64,000 nt of DNA from positions 62,001-126,000 of the forward strand of contig NZ_JACHLB010000004.1 of NCBI RefSeq assembly GCF_014207905.1, given 5' to 3'. Shown piece by piece: positions 43,385-51,345 of the stretch. Position 1 is the stretch's first letter. Every line of letters starts with the position of its first letter. A program made the position numbers and the translations under genes. Source of the stretch: Flavobacterium notoginsengisoli (GTDB taxonomy: Bacteria; Bacteroidota; Bacteroidia; Flavobacteriales; Flavobacteriaceae). The notes under the pieces are model-generated. The model ran no database searches, was not told where the DNA came from, and saw only the letters and a list, made by a program, of their open reading frames with translations.

Positions 43385-45385
43385 TTATTGATTAAAGAAA
43401 CGAAGTGTAACAAAGAAATTTCGTCCTTCTTCAGGAAATCCTTCAACCAAACTATAATTTCTATCGAATATATTGCTTATTCCTGCATCAAGACTAAAAT
43501 TCTTCAAAATTTTTCCTGATGCATAAAAATTCAAAAGAGTATAATCTGGAACTCTAGTTCCGTAACTGGTACTAAATCTAGACGAATTAAATTCTGCATT
43601 TGCGATTAAATGTAGCACTTTTAAAGGTTCATATTCTAAAGTTCCCATAACTTTTGTATTCGGAACATCTGTAAAATGTATACTTGGACTTGTAATGTTT
43701 TTTCTTTCTATATAAGTGTAATTCGCATTGAAAGACAAGTTTTTCAAAATCGAATAATTAAGCTGTGCCTCTACTCCGCGATATTCAGCTTCTCCAAAAT
43801 TCTGCATTTGCGATTTTCCAGGCTGAACATTGCTTACACTCAAAATAGCATCGGTAATAGAACTGCAAAATAAGGCTGTTTGAAAAGTAAGTTTTTTAAA
43901 GAATGCTGCCGTATAATTGACTTCATAATTTAATGCCTCTTCTGGTTTTAATGTCGGATTCGGAATAGCAGTTCCCATTCTATAAGAATAACGGTCTTTA
44001 ATCGTAGCAAATCTCGTTTTCTGTGAAACTGTCGCACCCAATTTGTGATCTTCAGTTAATTGATAAAAAAGTCCAATCTGCAAATTGTAAGCGTCGCTTG
44101 CAGCTGCTGCTGGATAATCTGAAATTACTTTGGTTGTACTGTTATAATCTTGAGCCTGAATGTTTTTTCTAATGTTGTAGCTCGCCCCCGGAATTACCGT
44201 AAACTTATCCGAAACTTTAAAAACATCTTCAATTCCGAATAAAATTGTATTGTCAATAAAATGACGTACTGGTTCTCCTAAATTATGTTCTCTGTGTACG
44301 TCTTCTTTAAAATGTACCGCAGCTTTAAAATCATTCTTCGGAATAATCTGCGTATTGTACTCCACGTTTCCACCATAAGTGTAATCATCATAAAGGCTCT
44401 GAAAAGCATATCCTTTGGTCATTGTTGAATAGGTTTTATCATCAAAACTATTCAGCGTGTTTTTGAATTTATCATAATAGATTCTAGTCTTCAAACTATT
44501 CTGATCATCCAAATTAGAATTAGAAATAAAATAATAACTTTCTTTGTTCCAAACTGGCCATTGCCAAAAACGCGGATTGTTTAAAAGTGAATTTTTGGCA
44601 TCATTTCCTGCATAAACAGGATTTCCTTTTTCACCTTGCTGATTGATGTAACCCAATGCATATTCGCTTTTTTTACTGGGAGTCCATCCAATTTTAAACG
44701 TTATTTTTTGGTCTTTTCTATAAGAATTATCTCTTTGTCCACCGTCTTCATTTTTCATCGGAACAAAATCAGAAGACATTCTGGTTGAATTTCTATCCAA
44801 ATAAGAATAACCTCCTTGGAAATAAAACTTTCCGAGATTAGAACCAATATTAACATTGCCTCGATAACCATTATCATTAATAGCTCCAATTGCACCGTCA
44901 TATTCTAATTTTTTCACTGGTTTTCTAGAAATAAGATTAATCGCGCCACCTAAAGAATTTGGACCGTAAAGCACAGATGAAAATCCTTTTGAAACATCAA
45001 CGGCCGCCAAATCGAAAGTTGTAAATCTGGCTAAATCTACATAACCATCATAAGGAACATAAACAGGAATACCATCCATGTAGACTGGAACTTGTCTCAA
45101 GTCAAAACCTCGTACAGAAACCATCGACTCGTTTCTAGGTCCTGAAGCAGTTAGAGTTACTCCAGGAAGCAGATTTAAAGCTTTTGAAACTTCCATTTTG
45201 TTCTGAGATTCCATCTTTTTTGATGTAACTCTATTCAAAGTATCTTTATTTTGATTCTGAATTATTACTACTTCTCCCAACATAAAAATATTGGACGTTT
45301 TTAAAGAATCTATCTCATTTTTCTTGTTTTGCTGAGAAAACCCGATTAAAGGAAAAAGCATTAATACGGCAAATTTTAATTTCAT
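43385..45385 (-). CDS. TonB-dependent receptor next to molybdate genes
   Basis: The 666-residue protein has a signal peptide (FPLIGFSQQ), a plug domain (ALNLLPGVTLTASGPRNESM, VSVRGFDLRQVPVYMDGIPV, GFSSVLYGPNSLGGAINLIS) and a barrel ending NFFVTLRFFNQ. It lacks a CarboxypepD-regulatory or SusC-like N-terminus, so it resembles receptors for metal complexes or cobalamin. It lies 163 bases downstream of modC and ahead of a diheme peroxidase and a Mo-fold protein. Uptake of molybdate or tungstate complexes is possible (inference). A -7 box and an inverted TAAATACGTA repeat lie upstream, so it has its own control. Confidence 0.9.
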   Translation of the reverse strand: MKLKFAVLMLFPLIGFSQQNKKNEIDSLKTSNIFMLGEVVIIQNQNKDTLNRVTSKKMESQNKMEVSKALNLLPGVTLTASGPRNESMVSVRGFDLRQVPVYMDGIPVYVPYDGYVDLARFTTFDLAAVDVSKGFSSVLYGPNSLGGAINLISRKPVKKLEYDGAIGAINDNGYRGNVNIGSNLGKFYFQGGYSYLDRNSTRMSSDFVPMKNEDGGQRDNSYRKDQKITFKIGWTPSKKSEYALGYINQQGEKGNPVYAGNDAKNSLLNNPRFWQWPVWNKESYYFISNSNLDDQNSLKTRIYYDKFKNTLNSFDDKTYSTMTKGYAFQSLYDDYTYGGNVEYNTQIIPKNDFKAAVHFKEDVHREHNLGEPVRHFIDNTILFGIEDVFKVSDKFTVIPGASYNIRKNIQAQDYNSTTKVISDYPAAAASDAYNLQIGLFYQLTEDHKLGATVSQKTRFATIKDRYSYRMGTAIPNPTLKPEEALNYEVNYTAAFFKKLTFQTALFCSSITDAILSVSNVQPGKSQMQNFGEAEYRGVEAQLNYSILKNLSFNANYTYIERKNITSPSIHFTDVPNTKVMGTLEYEPLKVLHLIANAEFNSSRFSTSYGTRVPDYTLLNFYASGKILKNFSLDAGISNIFDRNYSLVEGFPEEGRNFFVTLRFFNQ

Positions 45386-45471
45386 AGTTAATGGTATTTT
45401 CAGTATGTTTTAAAATGAATACTGATGGTTAAAAAAAATCTATTTTGGTTATTTATGTTTTAAGCACTTAA

Positions 45472-45510
45472 TAAATACGTAGTTTTTATTTTTTCAAAAA
45501 TACGTATTTA
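45472..45510 (-). promoter_or_regulatory. Promoter and inverted TAAATACGTA operator of the TonB receptor operon
   Basis: TAAATACGTA (45472-45481) and TACGTATTTA (45501-45510) are exact inverted copies with a 19-base spacer. A minus-strand -7 box TATTTTTG (45495-45502) lies between and overlapping them, so a bound protein would block RNA polymerase. Confidence 0.55.
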
Positions 45511-45548
45511 TACTTAAAAACAAATAAGTAAATGAGATTTTTTTATTA

Positions 45549-46424
45549 TTATATTAAAACCTGAATTATAGGATTAAATGCCTTAGAAGCTACAAGCACT
45601 TTTTGACCAATTTTATATTCTTTTACTTCATCCTCAGTCGCAACAACTTTGATAATATTATTTCCAGAAGAAATTTGAACTACGTATACAATATCACTTT
45701 TAGTAATATTGATAATTTCGCCAGTTAATTGGAATTTGCTACTTACTTTTTGTTCTGTAAAAACGGTTTCTGGAGTTCCTTCTTTTACAATTTTACCTTT
45801 ATCAACAACAATAACTTGGTCTGAAAGTTTAAAAATCTCAGGAATAGAATGACTGACCATTATAGTCGTTAAATTGTATTTTTGGTGAATTTTTAAAATA
45901 TAATCCTGAAGTTTAAACCTCATTTCATCATCTAAAGCCGAAAGTGGTTCATCTAACAAAAGAATTTCAGGTTTACGAACAATTGCTCTTGCTAAAGCAA
46001 CACGTTGTTTTTGTCCGCCAGAAAGATTTTCAGTTTTACTGTTTTGAAGCGATTGCAGTTCCATCAATTCTATTAGTTCGGAAACAATCTCCTTTGAATC
46101 GTTTTTAGATAAAGCGAATTCTAGATTTTCTTTTACAGTCAAATTTGGAAATAAGGCAAAATCTTGAAATACAAATCCTATGGAACGCTTTTGAATTGGA
46201 AGATGAAATTTTTTATTAGAATCGTCCCAAATTGATTCTTCTACTTTTATGTTAACTTTTTCTGCTTTTGTAAGCCCTGATAAAACTCTAAGTATTGTTG
46301 TTTTTCCTGCTCCAGAATTTCCATAAATAGAAACAAACTGACCTTTTTTTATAGCCAATGAAATATCCAATGGCAGTTCGCCATCTGCAGTTTGGAGCAT
46401 TTTATAAACATCAATCTGTATCAT
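45549..46424 (-). CDS. modC: Molybdate ABC transporter ATP-binding protein (ModC)
   Basis: The 291-residue protein has the ABC ATPase motifs Walker A YGNSGAGKTTIL, Q-loop FVFQDFALFPNLTVKENLEF, signature ENLSGGQKQRVALARAI, Walker B ILLLDEPLSALDD and the switch His in TTIMVSHSIPE. A TOBE-like C-terminal domain follows (FQLTGEIINITKSDIVYVVQI), as in ModC. Its start overlaps the modB stop by one base, indicating translational coupling. It energises molybdate (or tungstate) import together with ModA and ModB. Confidence 0.93.
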   Translation of the reverse strand: MIQIDVYKMLQTADGELPLDISLAIKKGQFVSIYGNSGAGKTTILRVLSGLTKAEKVNIKVEESIWDDSNKKFHLPIQKRSIGFVFQDFALFPNLTVKENLEFALSKNDSKEIVSELIELMELQSLQNSKTENLSGGQKQRVALARAIVRKPEILLLDEPLSALDDEMRFKLQDYILKIHQKYNLTTIMVSHSIPEIFKLSDQVIVVDKGKIVKEGTPETVFTEQKVSSKFQLTGEIINITKSDIVYVVQISSGNNIIKVVATEDEVKEYKIGQKVLVASKAFNPIIQVLI

Positions 46425-47098
46425 TAATAAAGAGTAGTTTTTCGGGATTTATTATGAATTAAATGAACAGCTAAGAGAATAGAAAAAGAAAACAGAAATA
46501 ATATTCCTGCATATACATTGGCATTATCGTAATTCATCGATTCTACTTCTTCATAAATTGCAATCGAAACTACTTTTGTTTCCTCTGGAATGCTTCCTCC
46601 AACCATTAAAACAACGCCAAACTCTCCTAATGTATGAGCAAATGTCATGATAATACCCGTAAATAATGACGCACGAATATTTGGAAGCAATATTTTGGTA
46701 AGCGTTGTGAATCTAGATTTTCCTAAAGTAAAAGAAGCTTCCTGTAACGCGGGTGGTAGATTTTTTAATCCTGACAAAATAGGATTTACCATGAAAGGCA
46801 AACTATATATTACAGAAGCCAGAATCAATCCTTCAAAAGTAAAAACCAATCTTACATCAAAATAATCAGATAAAAATTTTCCGAAAGCATTTTCGGGACT
46901 AAAAGCGATTAAAAGATAAAAACCTAAAACTGAAGGTGGCAAAACTAATGGAAGACTTATCAACGCTTCGACAACAGCTTTCAATCTAAACCTACTGTAA
47001 CACAACCAATAGCATAGCGGAATTGAAATCACCAACAAAATCATTGTCGTGATCAAAGCTAATTTTGCAGTGAGCCATAAAGGGTCTAAATTAATCAT
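46424..47098 (-). CDS. modB: Molybdate ABC transporter permease (ModB)
   Basis: The 224-residue protein has about six membrane helices and the permease EAA-type loop (EASFTLGKSRFTTLTKILLPNIRAS) that contacts the ATPase. ALISLPLVLPPSVLGFYLL and HTLGEFGVVLMVGGSIPEET are typical ModB stretches. It overlaps the di-Mop gene by 8 bases and modC by one base. It forms the membrane channel of the molybdate importer. Confidence 0.93.
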   Translation of the reverse strand: MINLDPLWLTAKLALITTMILLVISIPLCYWLCYSRFRLKAVVEALISLPLVLPPSVLGFYLLIAFSPENAFGKFLSDYFDVRLVFTFEGLILASVIYSLPFMVNPILSGLKNLPPALQEASFTLGKSRFTTLTKILLPNIRASLFTGIIMTFAHTLGEFGVVLMVGGSIPEETKVVSIAIYEEVESMNYDNANVYAGILFLFSFSILLAVHLIHNKSRKTTLY

Positions 47099-47495
47099 CG
47101 GCAGACAAGCTTACTTCATTGGTTTTTATTAAGGCAATCACATTGTCATTTTCTTTTAAATCTAATTGTTCGCAAGCATTGCTCGTAATAATAGATTGTA
47201 TTTCTAATTTGTCCGCAATTAAATTAATCTGGCTAAGCAGAATTCCTTTTTTCACAGATTTAACAACGTAAGCAATCTGGTTTTGAACACTAATTTTCGG
47301 ATTTAAATCTTTAGAAATAATCACCTCAGTTTCTTTAAAAATAACTTTTACAGCTTTATTTTCTTTTAAATAATCTGCCGTATCTGGCGTATCCAAAACG
47401 ATGGAAGAAAAAACAAAATCATGAGATTTGACTTTAACTAATGAAATACCTTCATGAGATTGAATTTCAGTTATAATTCCTTTTAGTACATTCAT
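47091..47495 (-). CDS. Di-Mop (TOBE) molybdate-binding protein, ModG-like
   Basis: The 134-residue protein consists of two Mop/TOBE repeats, about 2-62 (GIITEIQSHEGISLVKVKS) and 67-130 (QNQIAYVVKSVKKGILLSQI, IIT-SNACEQLDLKENDNVIALI). Such dimop proteins, like ModG or molbindin, bind several molybdate ions in the cytoplasm and serve as a store or as a buffer. It lies between modA and modB and overlaps both (ATGA with modA), which places it in the operon. It is not a full ModE, as no HTH is present. Confidence 0.88.
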   Translation of the reverse strand: MNVLKGIITEIQSHEGISLVKVKSHDFVFSSIVLDTPDTADYLKENKAVKVIFKETEVIISKDLNPKISVQNQIAYVVKSVKKGILLSQINLIADKLEIQSIITSNACEQLDLKENDNVIALIKTNEVSLSADD

Positions 47496-48274
47496 TTCGT
47501 CTTGGTATCGTATCCGTAATATTTTAAAATTGCAGCGGCTGTTTTAGAAGATATAAAATTATAAAATTTTAGAGCATTTGCATTGTCTTTGCCATGTTTC
47601 AATAACACACATCCTTGTTCTAAAGGTGAATGGCTTTTCTCTGGAATTACATAATATTTTCCTCCTTCTTTTTGCATATTTGGTGTAAGAACAAGTGATA
47701 AAGCGGTAATACCAATATCTGCATTTCCTGTAGTTACAAATTGAGTAGCTTGCGTAATATTGTCGCCAAAAACCAGCTTCGATTTTACTTTATCGTATAT
47801 TTTATAATATTTCAGACTTTCTACTGCTTTTTCGCCATAAGGCGCAGTTGCAGGATTTCCTATTGCTATTTTACGAATAGAAGCATCTAAAAGGCTATTG
47901 ATTTTTTTTGCATTCGGATCTATTTTTTTGCTCCAAATAACCAATTTACCAACAGCATACATTTTTACTTTTGAAGCTGTCATTTTATTTTTTTCCAATT
48001 GATTGGGATAATCCATATCTGCTGAAAAAAATAAATCGAATGGAGCTCCGTTGGAAATTTGTTCGTAAAATTTTCCCGAAGCTCCATAAGTTATCTGAGG
48101 ATTTATATTAGGATTTTGAATTTTAAAAACGGTATTGATAGAATCTAAAGCTATTTTAAGATTTGCTGCCGCTACAATTGTAAATTTTTGCTGTGCGTTT
48201 ACAGTTCCAAAAAATAATAATAACAGCATTGTCAAATTAGACAAAAATCTTTTTTTAGTCTTCATACCAAACAT
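47492..48274 (-). CDS. modA: Periplasmic molybdate-binding protein (ModA)
   Basis: The 260-residue frame has a signal peptide; Met4 (48265, MKTKKRFLSNL) is the better start, and the cleavage site lies near VNAQQ. The mature part follows ModA: FTIVAAANLKIALDSI, YGASGKFYEQISNGAPFDLFFSADMDYP, LVIWSKKID, IAIGNPATAPYGEKAVESL and TQATQFVTTGNADIGITAL. These contain the oxyanion-binding Ser and Ala residues. It captures molybdate or tungstate in the periplasm for ModBC. An inverted repeat CTCATTT/AAATGAG at 48287-48308 precedes it. Confidence 0.93.
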   Translation of the reverse strand: MFGMKTKKRFLSNLTMLLLLFFGTVNAQQKFTIVAAANLKIALDSINTVFKIQNPNINPQITYGASGKFYEQISNGAPFDLFFSADMDYPNQLEKNKMTASKVKMYAVGKLVIWSKKIDPNAKKINSLLDASIRKIAIGNPATAPYGEKAVESLKYYKIYDKVKSKLVFGDNITQATQFVTTGNADIGITALSLVLTPNMQKEGGKYYVIPEKSHSPLEQGCVLLKHGKDNANALKFYNFISSKTAAAILKYYGYDTKTK

Positions 48275-48286
48275 ATATAGCTTTTA

Positions 48287-48308
48287 CTCATTTAAGATAA
48301 AAAATGAG
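48287..48308. promoter_or_regulatory. Inverted repeat upstream of modA
   Basis: CTCATTT (48287-48293) and AAATGAG (48302-48308) are separated by 8 bases. It may be an operator or leader hairpin. No Moco riboswitch pattern was seen. Confidence 0.3.
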
Positions 48309-48397
48309 CAATTAGATAATGGTAAAAATAAGTATTCTAAAGGGAATTATAAAGAACTAATATTTTTTAAGCATTGAAGTACTAAAAATTAGCTTTT

Positions 48398-48583
48398 TTA
48401 ATTGCTAACCTTATTAATCATCTCCCAAACCAAATCAATTGTAAGCAAAGTTTTCAGACGAGTTCCACAGCTTAAATAAATCCAAGTTCCCAAAGATTCT
48501 TCTGCTGAGAACATACAGGTAATCTGAGAAATATTTACAGTATACTGTGTGAGATCGTCGGTTCTAAATTGAATGGTTTTCAT
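48398..48583 (-). CDS. Small hypothetical protein
   Basis: The 61-residue frame (FRTDDLTQYTVNISQITCMF, TWIYLSCGTRLKTLLTIDL) has a plausible coding composition and codes for a small, partly hydrophobic beta-like protein. I do not recognise it. A TAAATTTG -7 box (48641-48648) and a weaker copy of the 24-bp dyad (48694-48713) lie upstream in the arrangement seen at two other promoters, which supports that it is expressed. Confidence 0.5.
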   Translation of the reverse strand: MKTIQFRTDDLTQYTVNISQITCMFSAEESLGTWIYLSCGTRLKTLLTIDLVWEMINKVSN

Positions 48584-48640
48584 ATAAAATAAGATATTTG
48601 GGGCAAAAACTGTAAATCATATTTTCAATTTACAGTATTC

Positions 48641-48713
48641 CAAATTTATCTAAAGACATTGATTCATGGTTTAAATTGGATTTAAACTAACATTATTATA
48701 AAACTGAAACCAT
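48641..48713 (-). promoter_or_regulatory. Promoter with degenerate dyad (copy D)
   Basis: A TAAATTTG -7 box (48641-48648, minus strand) and a half dyad TATTATAAAACTGAAACCAT (48694-48713). The TTATAA core is 54 bp from the box centre, three bases less than in copies A and B. Confidence 0.35.
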
Positions 48714-48841
48714 TAGGAACTATAAGAAAAACCAACTGTTTTAAACCTCATTATTAAGCAGATGTAAAGTATAACGAAATAATGATTTAGATTCTGCAAA
48801 AGACAATTACAATTATATAACAGTTTTTTTTCAGTAAAAAT

Positions 48842-48849
48842 TAAATTTG
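48842..48849 (+). promoter_or_regulatory. -7 promoter box for the lipoprotein gene
   Basis: TAAATTTG fits TAnnTTTG and lies 23 bases before the ATG at 48872. Confidence 0.55.
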
Positions 48850-48871
48850 GATCTTCAATAAAATTACAGTT

Positions 48872-49354
48872 ATGAAAACTTACATATCAATTTTAATAGT
48901 TGTTTTCTTTTTTTCTTGTCAGCAAAAAGAAAGCAAACAAACTACTGTTTCTGCTACAGATTCCATTTCTAAAACAGAAAAAAAAGAGATTAAAACAGAA
49001 GAAAACAAACAAATTGGCGACACTATTTTTATGAATGTGAAAGATCAAAAAGAGACTTTTTCGGCAGAAGGTTCTTTAGATTCTCTTCATTCTAAAATAT
49101 ACATTAAGTTTGAAAATGAAGATTTGGGCGAACTAAATGCAAGCATTATTCCAAATACAGATCAAGCTAATATTCGTTTCAGTCAAATTATTTTTCCAAA
49201 TAAAACCTCAGACGGACCTTTTGCAAGAGATTTAAAGATACAGCTGAATCAAAAAGGGAAAACTGTTTTGGTAATTGGGCATTCATTAATGGCTGAAAAT
49301 CCTTATTACGGCAAATTTAAAGTTGAATTAAAGCATAAAAAAACGGCACATTAA
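48872..49354 (+). CDS. Hypothetical lipoprotein
   Basis: The 160-residue protein has a lipoprotein-type signal (VVFFFSCQQK) and a short charged linker (KETKQTTVSATDSISKTEKK-like). A beta-rich domain without known family follows (FMNVKDQKETFSAEGSLDSL, IYIKFENEDLGELNASIIPN, FKVELKHKK). Its stop codon lies inside the terminator hairpin. Function unknown. Confidence 0.75.
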   Translation: MKTYISILIVVFFFSCQQKESKQTTVSATDSISKTEKKEIKTEENKQIGDTIFMNVKDQKETFSAEGSLDSLHSKIYIKFENEDLGELNASIIPNTDQANIRFSQIIFPNKTSDGPFARDLKIQLNQKGKTVLVIGHSLMAENPYYGKFKVELKHKKTAH

Positions 49355-49370
49355 ATTGATGCCGTTTTTT
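49340..49370. terminator. Hairpin terminator overlapping the lipoprotein stop
   Basis: AAAACGGCA pairs with TGCCGTTTT, then a T-run. It serves both the lipoprotein gene and the convergent hydrolase gene. Confidence 0.75.
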
Positions 49371-49387
49371 TTATTACTATTTTAAAA

Positions 49388-50353
49388 CTAAGCAGATTTA
49401 CAAGATTCAAAAAAATCAAAAGCTCTTTTTTCTGCGTACGAATAAGTCGAATTTCTGAGAGGAAAGGCACAATGTCCACCGTATTTTGGAGTTTCAAGAT
49501 AAACGTAAGCACTTTCTTTTGCAATCGCTCTCGGATAGCATCTTTCTCCAAGAAAAGGATCGTCTAGCGAATTGATAATCAAAACCGGAGTGGTAATATT
49601 ACTTAAAGAAAACTCAGGAGAAACACGTTGATAATAATCATCTCGACTCGCGAAACCGTGAAGAGGCGCAGTAAAATACTGATCGACTTCATCAAAAGAA
49701 GTGATTTTGTCAATCTGATCGCTATTGATAAAATCTGGAAACTGTGCCGCTTTGTATTTCAATTTCTTTTTGATATCGATTGTAAAATTCTTCAAATAGA
49801 CTTTATTAAAACCTTGTTTCAGCACTTCTGCACTTGTTTTAATATGTGTAGGAACCGAAATCGAAACGGCTGCTTTTACGCGTTCATCGATTTTTGTCCA
49901 GCCTAAATAATTCAAAAGCTGAACTCCGCCCATTGAATATCCAATTAAGTAAACATCTTCAAAACCTTTATTAAAAACAAATTGAACCACTTCATCTAAA
50001 TCGTCCACCGCTCCGTGATGGTAAAGTCTAGGAAGGCGATTCATTTCTCCACCGCAAGTTCGATTGTTCCAAGCAAAAACTGAAAAGCCTTTCTGCTGAA
50101 AATAAGTCGCGCAACTATTATTGTAAGTTCTTCTGGAATCTCCTTCTAAACCATGACATAAAATAACGGCTTTCTTGGAATCGTTTATAATAAAATCAAT
50201 ATTAATAAAATCGCCATCATTGAGCTCATGTTTTGCCCTTGTGTATTCTGGAACATCAAACTTTTTAATCAAAGCGGCATAAATGGTAGAAATATGCCTG
50301 TTTCGATGCATTATAGAAGGAAAATTGTAATCTGACTGTTCAATTATTGGCAT
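49388..50353 (-). CDS. Alpha/beta hydrolase, YheT/EMB8 group
   Basis: The 321-residue cytoplasmic protein has the oxyanion strand VILCHGLEGDSRRTYN (67-80), nucleophile elbow GYSMGG (Ser140), an Asp in INSLDDPFL and His in KYGGHCAFP. The pattern HGLEG, NRTCGGEMN and GYSMGGVQLLNYL is that of YheT-like hydrolases, whose physiological substrates are not well defined. The 5' end is 157 bases from the divergent ilv leader. The gene is monocistronic. Confidence 0.9.
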   Translation of the reverse strand: MPIIEQSDYNFPSIMHRNRHISTIYAALIKKFDVPEYTRAKHELNDGDFINIDFIINDSKKAVILCHGLEGDSRRTYNNSCATYFQQKGFSVFAWNNRTCGGEMNRLPRLYHHGAVDDLDEVVQFVFNKGFEDVYLIGYSMGGVQLLNYLGWTKIDERVKAAVSISVPTHIKTSAEVLKQGFNKVYLKNFTIDIKKKLKYKAAQFPDFINSDQIDKITSFDEVDQYFTAPLHGFASRDDYYQRVSPEFSLSNITTPVLIINSLDDPFLGERCYPRAIAKESAYVYLETPKYGGHCAFPLRNSTYSYAEKRAFDFFESCKSA

Positions 50354-50484
50354 GATGAAAAGTTTTTGTCCTTATAACAAATTTAAGAAATTCATTACTA
50401 TTTATGCATATCATGGTATTTTATTTCATTAAAAAAACTAAAAAAGGTATTTTGAAATAAAGTTTTCAATTAAATAAAAATAAT

Positions 50485-50492
50485 TACATTTG
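50485..50492 (+). promoter_or_regulatory. -7 promoter box of the ilvN leader
   Basis: TACATTTG matches TAnnTTTG and lies 19 bases before the first leader ATG (50512). Confidence 0.65.
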
Positions 50493-50511
50493 CCATTCAA
50501 TAAGAAAACAA

Positions 50512-50589
50512 ATGAAAAACTTAATTACAATTATTATTAACATCAACATAATTATCGGCGATAATTGTGAGGAGTGTCTTTTTAATTAA
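50512..50589 (+). CDS. Ile-rich leader peptide 1
   Basis: A 25-residue ORF starts MKNLITIIININIIIGD and ends CEECLFN, with eight isoleucine codons, including III and INIII runs. It is followed by a strong terminator hairpin (50611-50637). This is the layout of an attenuator leader in which ribosome stalling at Ile codons prevents terminator formation. It lies upstream of ilvN in the same direction. Confidence 0.8.
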   Translation: MKNLITIIININIIIGDNCEECLFN

Positions 50590-50610
50590 GTTTACAGCTA
50601 TAAGTTAAAA

Positions 50611-50637
50611 ACCTCCCTCAACAGGGAGGTTTTTTTA
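50611..50637 (+). terminator. Attenuator 1 terminator
   Basis: CCTCCCT and AGGGAGG around a CAAC loop, flanked by A and T runs; total stem about 11 bp. It would stop transcription before leader 2 when Ile is plentiful. Confidence 0.85.
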
Positions 50638-50648
50638 TTTAGAAAAAT

Positions 50649-50705
50649 ATGAAAAATTTAAAATCAATTATTATTAGCGCAATTATTATTACCTGTCTCT
50701 TTTGA
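50649..50705 (+). CDS. Ile-rich leader peptide 2
   Basis: An 18-residue ORF, MKNLKSIIISAIIITCLF, with six Ile codons in two triplet runs, follows the first attenuator and precedes a second terminator. Its start MKNL and ending CLF parallel leader 1 (MKNL, CLFN), so the two probably arose by duplication. Confidence 0.78.
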   Translation: MKNLKSIIISAIIITCLF

Positions 50706-50732
50706 CGAGTCGGAATTATATTGTCTATAATC

Positions 50733-50769
50733 AACCTTTCTCAGTCAAAAACGAGAAAGGTTTTTTTTT
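50733..50769 (+). terminator. Attenuator 2 terminator
   Basis: AACCTTTCTC (50733-50742) pairs with GAGAAAGGTT (50753-50762), loop of 10 bases, then a T-run of nine. It controls entry into ilvN. Confidence 0.88.
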
Positions 50770-50812
50770 ACTTCAAAATGAAATTAACTCTAAACAAATT
50801 TTAAAACAACAA

Positions 50813-51331
50813 ATGAAAGAACAACACACTTTGACAATCTACACAGAAGATCGATTTGATTTACTCAATAAAATAATGCTCGTTTTTACGCGTAGAAATA
50901 TTAAAATTGAAAGTCTTAATATTTCGCTTTCTGAAATGGATGACATCTACAAATACACTATTTTAATAACCGAAAGTTCAGAAGCTGTTAGAAATGTTGC
51001 GCTCCAAATTGAAAAAATCATTGAGGTTTTTAAATGTTCTTATCATACCAATGAAGATATTGTTTGGACGCAAGTTGTACTTTTTAAAATTCCAACGAAT
51101 CAAATTATGATTAATGAAAAATTGAACGATCTTCTAAGAAAATACAATGCCAGACATCTTAATGTTGATAGCTCTTACACCATATTTGAATATACAGTTC
51201 AAGAAACACAAAGCATTAATTTGATAAAAGAACTTAAAGAATTTGAACTTGTAGAATTTATAGAAAGTTCTAGAATTGCTATTGCAAAATCGGGAAACGG
51301 AGTGATTAAAGAACAAAATATATTTGAATAA
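50813..51331 (+). CDS. ilvN: Acetolactate synthase small (regulatory) subunit, orphan
   Basis: The 172-residue protein matches IlvN/IlvH in length and order: an N-terminal ACT domain (about 4-75, with HTLTIYTEDRFDLLNKIMLV and RRNIKIESL) and the C-terminal regulatory domain (about 80-160, VVLFKIPTNQIMINEKLNDL and KYNARHLNVDS). ATG 50813 is used; a TTG-started extension would run through attenuator 2. In E. coli IlvH the valine site uses Asn11, Gly14 and Asn29; the equivalents here are Asp13, Asp16 and Lys31. ilvB, ilvC and ilvD are not adjacent. The enzyme subunit would control the first step of branched-chain amino-acid synthesis. Confidence 0.88.
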   Translation: MKEQHTLTIYTEDRFDLLNKIMLVFTRRNIKIESLNISLSEMDDIYKYTILITESSEAVRNVALQIEKIIEVFKCSYHTNEDIVWTQVVLFKIPTNQIMINEKLNDLLRKYNARHLNVDSSYTIFEYTVQETQSINLIKELKEFELVEFIESSRIAIAKSGNGVIKEQNIFE

Positions 51332-51345
51332 TAAACATTAAAAAA

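Noticed and set aside
43351..43446. N-terminal extension of the diheme peroxidase
   Set aside because: It overlaps the conserved C-terminal barrel strand of the TonB receptor and adds no signal-peptide-like sequence; an alternative start after the receptor stop is better.
48268..48275. -7 box TATGTTTG of modA
   Set aside because: It overlaps the possible start codons, so transcription from it would leave out the beginning of the gene.
48275..48397. Moco riboswitch or E. coli ModE site before modA
   Set aside because: Too short and AT-rich for the aptamer; only one TATATA half is present, and no full ModE dyad.
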